From Auanema rhodensis (lineage: Eukaryota > Nematoda > Chromadorea > Rhabditida > Rhabditidae), in NCBI GenBank assembly GCA_964057225.1, contig OZ059899.1, positions 8,370,001-8,434,000 on the forward strand: DNA of 64,000 nucleotides. Reading direction: 5' to 3'. The number at the start of each line of letters is the position of its first letter. Position 1 is the stretch's first letter. A program made the translations under genes and the position numbers. The notes under the pieces were generated by a model. The model saw nothing but the letters and a program-made list of their open reading frames with translations. It searched no databases and was not told the origin of the DNA. Shown piece by piece: positions 51,301 through 63,300 of this stretch.

Positions 51301-54300
51301 TGTGGATGGTGTCGTCGTTGACGTTGTAGATGTTGTTGTAGATGGAGTCGTGCTCGTTGTTGTAGATGGAGTTGTGCTCGTTGTTGTAGATGGTGTCGTC
51401 GTTGACGTTGTAGATGTTGTTGTGGATGGTGTCGTCGTTGACGTTGTAGATGTTGTTGTAGATGGAGTCGTCGTTGACGTTGTAGATGTTGTTGTGGATG
51501 GTGTCGTCGTTGACGTTGTTGATGTCGTCGTAGATGGAGTCGTGCTCGTTGTTGTGGATGGTGTCGTCGTTGACGTTGTAGATGTTGTTGTAGATGGAGT
51601 TGTGCTCGTTGTTGTAGATGGAGTCGTCGTTGACGTTGTAGATGTCGTCGTAGATGGAGTCGTGCTCGTTGTTGTAGATGGAGTCGTGCTCGTTGTTGTA
51701 GATGGAGTTGTCGTTGACGTTGTAGATGTTGTTGTAGATGGAGTCGTGCTCGTTGTTGTAGATGGTGTCGTCGTTGACGTTGTAGATGTTGTTGTAGATG
51801 GTGTCGTCGTTGACGTTGTAGATGTCGTCGTAGATGGAGTCGTGCTCGTTGTTGTAGATGGAGTCGTCGTTGACGTTGTAGATGTTGTTGTGGATGGTGT
51901 CGTCGTTGACGTTGTAGATGTTGTTGTAGATGGAGTCGTGCTCGTTGTTGTAGATGGAGTTGTGCTCGTTGTTGTAGATGGTGTCGTCGTTGACGTTGTA
52001 GATGTTGTTGTGGATGGTGTCGTCGTTGACGTTGTAGATGTTGTTGTGGATGGTGTCGTCGTTGACGTTGTAGATGTTGTTGTAGATGGAGTCGTCGTTG
52101 ACGTTGTAGATGTTGTCGTAGATGGAGTCGTGCTCGTTGTCGTTGATGGAGTCGTCGTTGACGTTGTAGATGTTGTTGTGGATGGTGTCGTCGTTGACGT
52201 TGTTGATGTCGTCGTAGATGGAGTCGTGCTCGTTGTTGTAGATGGAGTCGTCGTTGATGTTGTTGATGTTGTTGTAGATGGAGTCGTGCTCGTTGTTGTA
52301 GATGGAGTCGTGCTCGTTGTTGTAGATGGAGTTGTCGTTGACGTTGTAGATGTTGTTGTGGATGGTGTCGTCGTTGACGTTGTAGATGTTGTTGTAGATG
52401 GAGTCGTGCTCGTTGTTGTAGATGGAGTTGTGCTCGTTGTTGTAGATGGTGTCGTCGTTGATGTTGTAGATGTTGTTGTGGATGGTGTCGTCGTTGACGT
52501 TGTAGATGTTGTTGTAGATGGAGTCGTCGTTGACGTTGTAGATGTTGTTGTGGATGGTGTCGTCGTTGACGTTGTTGATGTCGTCGTAGATGGAGTCGTG
52601 CTCGTTGTTGTGGATGGTGTCGTCGTTGACGTTGTAGATGTTGTTGTAGATGGAGTTGTGCTCGTTGTTGTAGATGGAGTCGTCGTTGACGTTGTAGATG
52701 TCGTCGTAGATGGAGTCGTGCTCGTTGTTGTAGATGGAGTCGTCGTTGACGTTGTAGATGTTGTTGTAGATGGAGTCGTGCTCGTTGTTGTAGATGGTGT
52801 CGTCGTTGACGTTGTAGATGTTGTTGTAGATGGTGTCGTCGTTGACGTTGTAGATGTCGTCGTAGATGGAGTCGTGCTCGTTGTTGTAGATGGAGTCGTC
52901 GTTGACGTTGTAGATGTTGTTGTGGATGGTGTCGTCGTTGACGTTGTAGATGTTGTTGTAGATGGAGTCGTGCTCGTTGTTGTAGATGGAGTTGTGCTCG
53001 TTGTTGTAGATGGTGTCGTCGTTGACGTTGTAGATGTTGTTGTGGATGGTGTCGTCGTTGACGTTGTAGATGTTGTTGTAGATGGAGTCGTCGTTGACGT
53101 TGTAGATGTTGTTGTGGATGGTGTCGTCGTTGACGTTGTTGATGTCGTCGTAGATGGAGTCGTGCTCGTTGTTGTGGATGGTGTCGTCGTTGACGTTGTA
53201 GATGTTGTTGTAGATGGAGTTGTGCTCGTTGTTGTAGATGGAGTCGTCGTTGACGTTGTAGATGTCGTCGTAGATGGAGTCGTGCTCGTTGTTGTAGATG
53301 GAGTCGTCGTTGACGTTGTAGATGTTGTTGTAGATGGAGTCGTGCTCGTTGTTGTAGATGGTGTCGTCGTTGACGTTGTAGATGTTGTTGTAGATGGTGT
53401 CGTCGTTGACGTTGTAGATGTCGTCGTAGATGGAGTCGTGCTCGTTGTTGTAGATGGAGTCGTCGTTGACGTTGTAGATGTTGTTGTGGATGGTGTCGTC
53501 GTTGACGTTGTAGATGTTGTTGTAGATGGAGTCGTGCTCGTTGTTGTAGATGGAGTTGTGCTCGTTGTTGTAGATGGTGTCGTCGTTGACGTTGTAGATG
53601 TTGTTGTGGATGGTGTCGTCGTTGACGTTGTAGATGTTGTTGTAGATGGAGTCGTCGTTGACGTTGTAGATGTTGTTGTGGATGGTGTCGTCGTTGACGT
53701 TGTTGATGTCGTCGTAGATGGAGTCGTGCTCGTTGTTGTGGATGGTGTCGTCGTTGACGTTGTAGATGTTGTTGTAGATGGAGTTGTGCTCGTTGTTGTA
53801 GATGGAGTCGTCGTTGACGTTGTAGATGTCGTCGTAGATGGAGTCGTGCTCGTTGTTGTAGATGGAGTCGTCGTTGACGTTGTAGATGTTGTTGTAGATG
53901 GAGTCGTGCTCGTTGTTGTAGATGGTGTCGTCGTTGACGTTGTAGATGTTGTTGTAGATGGTGTCGTCGTTGACGTTGTAGATGTCGTCGTAGATGGAGT
54001 CGTGCTCGTTGTTGTAGATGGAGTCGTCGTTGACGTTGTAGATGTTGTTGTGGATGGAGTCGTGCTCGTTGTTGTAGATGGAGTCGTCGTTGACGTTGTA
54101 GATGTTGTTGTAGATGGAGTTGTGCTCGTTGTTGTAGATGGAGTTGTCGTTGACGTTGTAGATGTCGTTGTGGATGGCGTCGTGCTCGTTGTTGTAGATG
54201 GAGTCGTCGTTGACGTTGTAGATGTTGTTGTGGATGGAGTCGTGCTCGTTGTTGTAGATGGAGTCGTCGTTGACGTTGTAGATGTTGTTGTAGATGGAGT

Positions 54301-57300
54301 CGTGCTCGTTGTTGTAGATGGAGTTGTCGTTGACGTTGTAGATGTCGTTGTGGATGGCGTCGTCGTTGACGTTGTAGATGTTGTTGTAGATGCAGTTGTG
54401 CTCGTTGTTGTAGATGGTGTCGTCGTTGACGTTGTAGATGTCGTCGTAGATGGAGTTGTGCTCGTTGTTGTAGATGGAGTTGTCGTTGACGTTGTAGATG
54501 TTGTTGTGGATGGTGTCGTCGTTGACGTTGTAGATGTTGTTGTAGATGGAGTCGTGCTCGTTGTTGTAGATGGAGTTGTGCTCGTTGTTGTAGATGGTGT
54601 CGTCGTTGACGTTGTAGATGTTGTTGTGGATGGTGTCGTCGTTGACGTTGTAGATGTTGTTGTAGATGGAGTCGTCGTTGACGTTGTAGATGTTGTTGTG
54701 GATGGTGTCGTCGTTGACGTTGTTGATGTCGTCGTAGATGGAGTCGTGCTCGTTGTTGTGGATGGTGTCGTCGTTGACGTTGTAGATGTTGTTGTAGATG
54801 GAGTTGTGCTCGTTGTTGTAGATGGAGTCGTCGTTGACGTTGTAGATGTCGTCGTAGATGGAGTCGTGCTCGTTGTTGTAGATGGAGTCGTCGTTGACGT
54901 TGTAGATGTTGTTGTAGATGGAGTCGTGCTCGTTGTTGTAGATGGAGTCGTCGTTGACGTTGTAGATGTCGTCGTAGATGGAGTCGTGCTCGTTGTTGTA
55001 GATGGAGTCGTCGTTGACGTTGTAGATGTTGTTGTAGATGGAGTCGTGCTCGTTGTTGTAGATGGTGTCGTCGTTGACGTTGTAGATGTTGTTGTAGATG
55101 GTGTCGTCGTTGACGTTGTAGATGTCGTCGTAGATGGAGTCGTGCTCGTTGTTGTAGATGGAGTCGTCGTTGACGTTGTAGATGTTGTTGTGGATGGTGT
55201 CGTCGTTGACGTTGTTGATGTCGTCGTAGATGGAGTCGTGCTCGTTGTTGTGGATGGTGTCGTCGTTGACGTTGTAGATGTTGTTGTAGATGGAGTTGTG
55301 CTCGTTGTTGTAGATGGAGTCGTCGTTGACGTTGTAGATGTCGTCGTAGATGGAGTCGTGCTCGTTGTTGTAGATGGAGTCGTCGTTGACGTTGTAGATG
55401 TTGTTGTAGATGGAGTCGTGCTCGTTGTTGTAGATGGTGTCGTCGTTGACGTTGTAGATGTTGTTGTAGATGGTGTCGTCGTTGACGTTGTAGATGTCGT
55501 CGTAGATGGAGTCGTGCTCGTTGTTGTAGATGGAGTCGTCGTTGACGTTGTAGATGTTGTTGTGGATGGAGTCGTGCTCGTTGTTGTAGATGGAGTCGTC
55601 GTTGACGTTGTAGATGTTGTTGTAGATGGAGTTGTGCTCGTTGTTGTAGATGGAGTTGTCGTTGACGTTGTAGATGTCGTTGTGGATGGCGTCGTGCTCG
55701 TTGTTGTAGATGGAGTCGTCGTTGACGTTGTAGATGTTGTTGTGGATGGAGTCGTGCTCGTTGTTGTAGATGGAGTCGTCGTTGACGTTGTAGATGTTGT
55801 TGTAGATGGAGTCGTGCTCGTTGTTGTAGATGGAGTTGTCGTTGACGTTGTAGATGTCGTTGTGGATGGCGTCGTCGTTGACGTTGTAGATGTTGTTGTA
55901 GATGCAGTTGTGCTCGTTGTTGTAGATGGTGTCGTCGTTGACGTTGTAGATGTCGTCGTAGATGGAGTTGTGCTCGTTGTTGTAGATGGAGTTGTCGTTG
56001 ACGTTGTAGATGTTGTTGTGGATGGTGTCGTCGTTGACGTTGTAGATGTTGTTGTAGATGGAGTCGTGCTCGTTGTTGTAGATGGAGTTGTGCTCGTTGT
56101 TGTAGATGGTGTCGTCGTTGACGTTGTAGATGTTGTTGTGGATGGTGTCGTCGTTGACGTTGTAGATGTTGTTGTAGATGGAGTCGTCGTTGACGTTGTA
56201 GATGTTGTTGTGGATGGTGTCGTCGTTGACGTTGTTGATGTCGTCGTAGATGGAGTCGTGCTCGTTGTTGTGGATGGTGTCGTCGTTGACGTTGTAGATG
56301 TTGTTGTAGATGGAGTTGTGCTCGTTGTTGTAGATGGAGTCGTCGTTGACGTTGTAGATGTCGTCGTAGATGGAGTCGTGCTCGTTGTTGTAGATGGAGT
56401 CGTCGTTGACGTTGTAGATGTTGTTGTAGATGGAGTCGTGCTCGTTGTTGTAGATGGTGTCGTCGTTGACGTTGTAGATGTTGTTGTAGATGGTGTCGTC
56501 GTTGACGTTGTAGATGTCGTCGTAGATGGAGTCGTGCTCGTTGTTGTAGATGGAGTCGTCGTTGACGTTGTAGATGTTGTTGTGGATGGAGTCGTGCTCG
56601 TTGTTGTAGATGGAGTCGTCGTTGACGTTGTAGATGTTGTTGTAGATGGAGTTGTGCTCGTTGTTGTAGATGGAGTTGTCGTTGACGTTGTAGATGTCGT
56701 TGTGGATGGCGTCGTGCTCGTTGTTGTAGATGGAGTCGTCGTTGACGTTGTAGATGTTGTTGTGGATGGAGTCGTGCTCGTTGTTGTAGATGGAGTCGTC
56801 GTTGACGTTGTAGATGTTGTTGTAGATGGAGTCGTGCTCGTTGTTGTAGATGGAGTTGTCGTTGACGTTGTAGATGTCGTTGTGGATGGCGTCGTCGTTG
56901 ACGTTGTAGATGTTGTTGTAGATGCAGTTGTGCTCGTTGTTGTAGATGGAGTCGTCGTTGACGTTGTAGATGTCGTCGTAGATGGAGTTGTGCTCGTTGT
57001 TGTAGATGGAGTCGTCGTTGACGTTGTAGATGTTGTTGTAGATGGAGTTGTGCTCGTTGTTGTAGATGGAGTTGTCGTTGACGTTGTAGATGTCGTTGTG
57101 GATGGCGTCGTGCTCGATGTTGTAGATGGAGTCGTCGTTGACGTTGTAGATGTTGTTGTGGATGGAGTCGTGCTCGTTGTTGTAGATGGAGTCGTCGTTG
57201 ACGTTGTAGATGTTGTTGTAGATGGAGTCGTGCTCGTTGTTGTAGATGGAGTTGTCGTTGACGTTGTAGATGTCGTTGTGGATGGCGTCGTCGTTGACGT

Positions 57301-60300
57301 TGTAGATGTTGTTGTAGATGCAGTTGTGCTCGTTGTTGTAGATGGAGTCGTCGTTGACGTTGTAGATGTCGTCGTAGATGGAGTTGTGCTCGTTGTTGTA
57401 GATGGAGTCGTCGTTGACGTTGTAGATGTTGTTGTAGATGGAGTTGTGCTCGTTGTTGTAGATGGAGTTGTCGTTGACGTTGTAGATGTCGTTGTGGATG
57501 GCGTCGTGCTCGATGTTGTAGATGGAGTCGTCGTTGACGTTGTAGATGTCGTTGTGGATGGCGTCGTCGTTGACGTTGTAGATGTTGTTGTAGATGCAGT
57601 TGTGCTCGTTGTTGTAGATGGAGTCGTCGTTGACGTTGTAGATGTTGTTGTGGATGGAGTCGTGCTCGTTGTTGTAGATGGAGTCGTCGTTGACGTTGTA
57701 GATGTTGTTGTAGATGGAGTTGTGTTCGTTGTTGTAGATGGAGTCGTCGTTGACGTTGTAGATGTTGTTGTGGATGGAGTCGTGCTCGTTGTTGTAGATG
57801 GAGTCGTCGTTGACGTTGTAGATGTTGTTGTAGATGGAGTCGTGCTCGTTGTTGTAGATGGAGTCGTCGTTGACGTTGTAGATGTTGTTGTAGATGGAGT
57901 TGTGCTCGTTGTTGTAGATGGAGTCGTCGTTGACGTTGTAGATGTCGTCGTAGATGGAGTCGTGCTCGTTGTTGTAGATGGAGTCGTCGTTGACGTTGTA
58001 GATGTTGTTGTGGATGGAGTCGTGCTCGTTGTTGTAGATGGAGTCGTCGTTGACGTTGTAGATGTTGTTGTAGATGGAGTCGTGCTCGTTGTTGTAGATG
58101 GAGTTGTCGATGACGTTGTAGATGTCGTTGTGGATGGCGTCGTCGTTGACGTTGTAGATGTTGTTGTAGATGCAGTTGTGCTCGTTGTTGTAGATGGAGT
58201 CGTCGTTGACGTTGTAGATGTCGTCGTAGATGGAGTTGTGCTCGTTGTTGTAGATGGAGTCGTCGTTGACGTTGTAGATGTTGTTGTAGATGGAGTCGTG
58301 CTCGTTGTAGTAGATGGTGTCGTCGTTGACGTTGTAGATGTCGTCGTAGATGGAGTCGTGCTCGTTGTTGTAGATGGAGTTGTGCTCGTTGTTGTAGATG
58401 GAGTCGTCGTTGACGTTGTAGATGTTGTTGTAGATGTTGTCGTAGATGGAGTCGTGCTCGTTGTTGTTGATGGAGTCGTGCTAGTTGTTGTAGATGGTGT
58501 CGTCGTTGACGTTGTAGATGTTGTTGTAGATGGAGTCGTCGTTGACGTTGTAGATGTTGTTGTGGATGGTGTCGTCGTTGACGTTGTAGATGTTGTTGTA
58601 GATGGAGTCGTCGTTGACGTTGAAGATGTTGTCGTAGATGGAGTCGTGCTCGTTGTCGTTGATGGAGTCGTCGTTGACGTTGTAGATGTTGTTGTGGATG
58701 GTGTCGTCGTTGACGTTGTTGATGTCGTCGTAGATGGAGTCGTGCTCGTTGTTGTAGATGGAGTCGTGCTCGTTGTTGTAGATGGAGTTGTCGTTGACGT
58801 TGTAGATGTTGTTGTGGATGGTGTCGTCGTTGACGTTGTAGATGTTGTTGTAGATGGAGTCGTGCTCGTTGTTGTAGATGGAGTTGTGCTCGTTGTTGTA
58901 GATGGTGTCGTCGTTGACGTTGTAGATGTTGTTGTGGATGGTGTCGTCGTTGACGTTGTAGATGTTGTTGTAGATGGAGTCGTCGTTGACGTTGTAGATG
59001 TTGTCGTAGATGGAGTCGTGCTCGTTGTCGTTGATGGAGTCGTCGTTGACGTTGTAGATGTTGTTGTGGATGGTGTCGTCGTTGACGTTGTTGATGTCGT
59101 CGTAGATGGAGTCGTGCTCGTTGTTGTAGATGGAGTCGTCGTTGATGTTGTTGATGTTGTTGTAGATGGAGTCGTCGTTGACGTTGTAGATGTCGTCGTA
59201 GATGGAGTCGTGCTCGTTGTTGTAGATGGAGTCGTGCTCGTTGTTGTAGATGGAGTCGTGCTCGTTGTTGTAGATGGAGTTGTCGTTGACGTTGTAGATG
59301 TTGTTGTGGATGGTGTCGTCGTTGACGTTGTAGATGTTGTTGTAGATGAAGTCGTGCTCGTTGTTGTAGATGGAGTTGTGCTCGTTGTTGTAGATGGAGT
59401 CGTCGTTGACGTTGTAGATGTCGTCGTAGATGGAGTCGTGCTCGTTGTTGTAGATGGAGTCGTGCTCGTTGTTGTAGATGGAGTTGTCGTTGACGTTGTA
59501 GATGTCGTTGTGGATGGCGTCGTCGTTGACGTTGTAGATGTTGTTGTAGATGCAGTTGTGCTCGTTGTTGTAGATGGAGTCGTCGTTGACGTTGTAGATG
59601 TCGTCGTAGATGGAGTTGTGCTCGTTGTTGTAGATGGAGTCGTCGTTGACGTTGTAGATGTTGTTGTAGATGGAGTCGTGCTCGTTGTAGTAGATGGTGT
59701 CGTCGTTGACGTTGTAGATGTCGTCGTAGATGGAGTCGTGCTCGTTGTTGTAGATGGAGTTGTGCTCGTTGTTGTAGATGGAGTCGTCGTTGACGTTGTA
59801 GATGTTGTTGTAGATGTTGTCGTAGATGGAGTCGTGCTCGTTGTTGTAGATGGAGTCGTGCTAGTTGTTGTAGATGGTGTCGTCGTTGACGTTGTAGATG
59901 TTGTTGTAGATGGAGTCGTCGTTGACGTTGTAGATGTTGTTGTGGATGGTGTCGTCGTTGACGTTGTAGATGTTGTTGTAGATGGAGTCGTCGTTGACGT
60001 TGAAGATGTTGTCGTAGATGGAGTCGTGCTCGTTGTCGTTGATGGAGTCGTCGTTGACGTTGTAGATGTTGTTGTGGATGGTGTCGTCGTTGACGTTGTT
60101 GATGTCGTCGTAGATGGAGTCGTGCTCGTTGTTGTAGATGGAGTTGTGCTCGTTGTTGTGGATGGTGTCGTAGTTGACGTTGTAGATGTCGTCGTAGATG
60201 GAGTCGTGCTCGTTGTTGTAGATGGAGTCGTGCTCGTTGTTGTAGATGGAGTTGTCGTTGACGTTGTAGATGTTGTTGTGGATGGTGTCGTCGTTGACGT

Positions 60301-63300
60301 TGTAGATGTTGTTGTAGATGGAGTCGTGCTCGTTGTTGTAGATGGAGTTGTGCTCGTTGTCGTAGATGGAGTCGTGCTCGTTGTTGTGGATGGTGTCGTC
60401 GTTGACGTTGTAGATGTTGTTGTAGATGGAGTCGTCGTTGACGTTGTAGATGTTGTCGTAGATGGAGTCGTGCTCGTTGTCGTTGATGGAGTCGTCGTTG
60501 ACGTTGTAGATGTTGTTGTAGATGGAGTCGTGCTCGTTGTCGTAGATGGAGTCGTGCTCGTTGTCGTAGATGGAGTCGTGCTCGTTGTTGTGGATGGTGT
60601 CGTCGTTGACGTTGTAGATGTTGTTGTAGATGGAGTCGTCGTTGACGTTGTAGATGTTGTCGTAGATGGAGTCGTGCTCGTTGTCGTTGATGGAGTCGTC
60701 GTTGACGTTGTAGATGTTGTTGTGGATGGTGTCGTCGTTGACGTTGTTGATGTCGTCGTAGATGGAGTCGTGCTCGTTGTTGTAGATGGAGTCGTCGTTG
60801 ATGTTGTTGATGTTGTTGTAGATGGTGTCGTCGTTGACGTTGTTGATGTCGTCGTAGATGGAGTCGTGCTCGTTGTTGTAGATGGAGTCGTCGTTGACGT
60901 TGTAGATGTTGTTGTGGATGGTGTCGTCGTTGACGTTGTTGATGTCGTCGTAGATGGAGTCGTGCTCGTTGTCGTTGATGGAGTCGTCGTTGACGTTGTA
61001 GATGTTGTTGTGGATGGTGTCGTCGTTGACGTTGTTGATGTCGTCGTAGATGGAGTCGTGCTCGTTGTTGTAGATGGAGTCGTCGTTGACGTTGTAGATG
61101 TCGTCGTAGATGGAGTCGTGCTCGTTGTTGTAGATGGAGTCGTGCTCGTTGTTGTAGATGGAGTTGTCGTTGACGTTGTAGATGTTGTTGTGGATTGTGT
61201 CGTCGTTGACGTTGTAGATGTTGTTGTAGATGGAGTCGTCGTTGACGTTGTAGATGTTGTCGTAGATGGAGTCGTGCTCGTTGTCGTTGATGGAGTCGTC
61301 GTTGACGTTGTAGATGTTGTTGTGGATGGTGTCGTCGTTGACGTTGTTGATGTCGTCGTAGATGGAGTCGTGCTCGTTGTTGTAGATGGAGTTGTCGTTG
61401 ACGTTGTAGATGTTGTTGTGGATGGTGTCGTCGTTGACGTTGTAGATGTTGTTGTAGATGGAGTCGTGCTCGTTGTTGTAGATGGTGTCGTCGTTGACGT
61501 TGTAGATGTTGTTGTGGATGGTGTCGTCGTTGACGTTGTAGATGTTGTTGTAGATGGAGTCGTCGTTGACGTTGTAGATGTTGTTGTGGATGGTGTCGTC
61601 GTTGACGTTGTTGATGTCGTCGTAGATGGAGTCGTGCTCGTTGTTGTGGATGGTGTCGTCGTTGACGTTGTAGATGTTGTTGTAGATGGAGTTGTGCTCG
61701 TTGTTGTAGATGGAGTCGTCGTTGACGTTGTAGATGTCGTCGTAGATGGAGTCGTGCTCGTTGTTGTAGATGGAGTCGTCGTTGACGTTGTAGATGTTGT
61801 TGTAGATGGAGTCGTGCTCGTTGTTATAGATGGTGTCGTCGTTGACGTTGTAGATGTTGTTGTAGATGGTGTCGTCGTTGACGTTGTAGATGTCGTCGTA
61901 GATGGAGTCGTGCTCGTTGTTGTAGATGGAGTCGTCGTTGACGTTGTAGATGTTGTTGTGGATGGAGTCGTGCTCGTTGTTGTAGATGGAGTCGTCGTTG
62001 ACGTTGTAGATGTTGTTGTAGATGGAGTTGTGCTCGTTGTTGTAGATGGAGTTGTCGTTGACGTTGTAGATGTCGTTGTGGATGGCGTCGTGCTCGTTGT
62101 TGTAGATGGAGTCGTCGTTGACGTTGTAGATGTTGTTGTGGATGGAGTCGTGCTCGTTGTTGTAGATGGAGTCGTCGTTGACGTTGTAGATGTTGTTGTA
62201 GATGGAGTCGTGCTCGTTGTTGTAGATGGAGTCGTGCTCGTTGTTGTAGATGGAGTCGTCGTTGACGTTGTAGATGTTGTTGTAGATGGAGTTGTGCTCG
62301 TTGTTGTAGATGGAGTCGTCGTTGACGTTGTAGATGTCGTCGTAGATGGAGTCGTGCTCGTTGTTGTAGATGGAGTCGTCGTTGACGTTGTAGATGTTGT
62401 TGTGGATGGAGTCGTGCTCGTTGTTGTAGATGGAGTCGTCGTTGACGTTGTAGATGTTGTTGTAGATGGAGTCGTGCTCGTTGTTGTAGATGGAGTTGTC
62501 GTTGACGTTGTAGATGTCGTTGTGGATGGCGTCGTCGTTGACGTTGTAGATGTTGTTGTAGATGCAGTTGTGCTCGTTGTTGTAGATGGAGTCGTCGTTG
62601 ACGTTGTAGATGTCGTCGTAGATGGAGTTGTGCTCGTTGTTGTAGATGGAGTCGTCGTTGACGTTGTAGATGTTGTTGTAGATGGAGTTGTGCTCGTTGT
62701 TGTAGATGGAGTTGTCGTTGACGTTGTAGATGTCGTTGTGGATGGCGTCGTGCTCGTTGTTGTAGATGGAGTCGTCGTTGACGTTGTAGATGTTGTTGTG
62801 GATGGAGTCGTGCTCGTTGTTGTAGATGGAGTCGTCGTTGACGTTGTAGATGTTGTTGTAGATGGAGTCGTGCTCGTTGTTGTAGATGGAGTCGTCGTTG
62901 ACGTTGTAGATGTTGTTGTAGATGGAGTTGTGGTCGTTGTTGTAGATGGAGTCGTCGTTGACGTTGTAGATGTCGTCGTAGATGGAGTCGTGCTCGTTGT
63001 TGTAGATGGAGTCGTCGTTGACGTTGTAGATGTTGTTGTGGATGGAGTCGTGCTCGTTGTTGTAGATGGAGTCGTCGTTGACGTTGTAGATGTTGTTGTA
63101 GATGGAGTCGTGCTCGTTGTTGTAGATGGAGTTGTCGTTGACGTTGTAGATGTCGTTGTGGATGGCGTCGTCGTTGACGTTGTAGATGTTGTTGTAGATG
63201 CAGTTGTGCTCGTTGTTGTAGATGGAGTCGTCGTTGACGTTGTAGATGTCGTCGTAGATGGAGTTGTGCTCGTTGTTGTAGATGGAGTCGTCGTTGACGT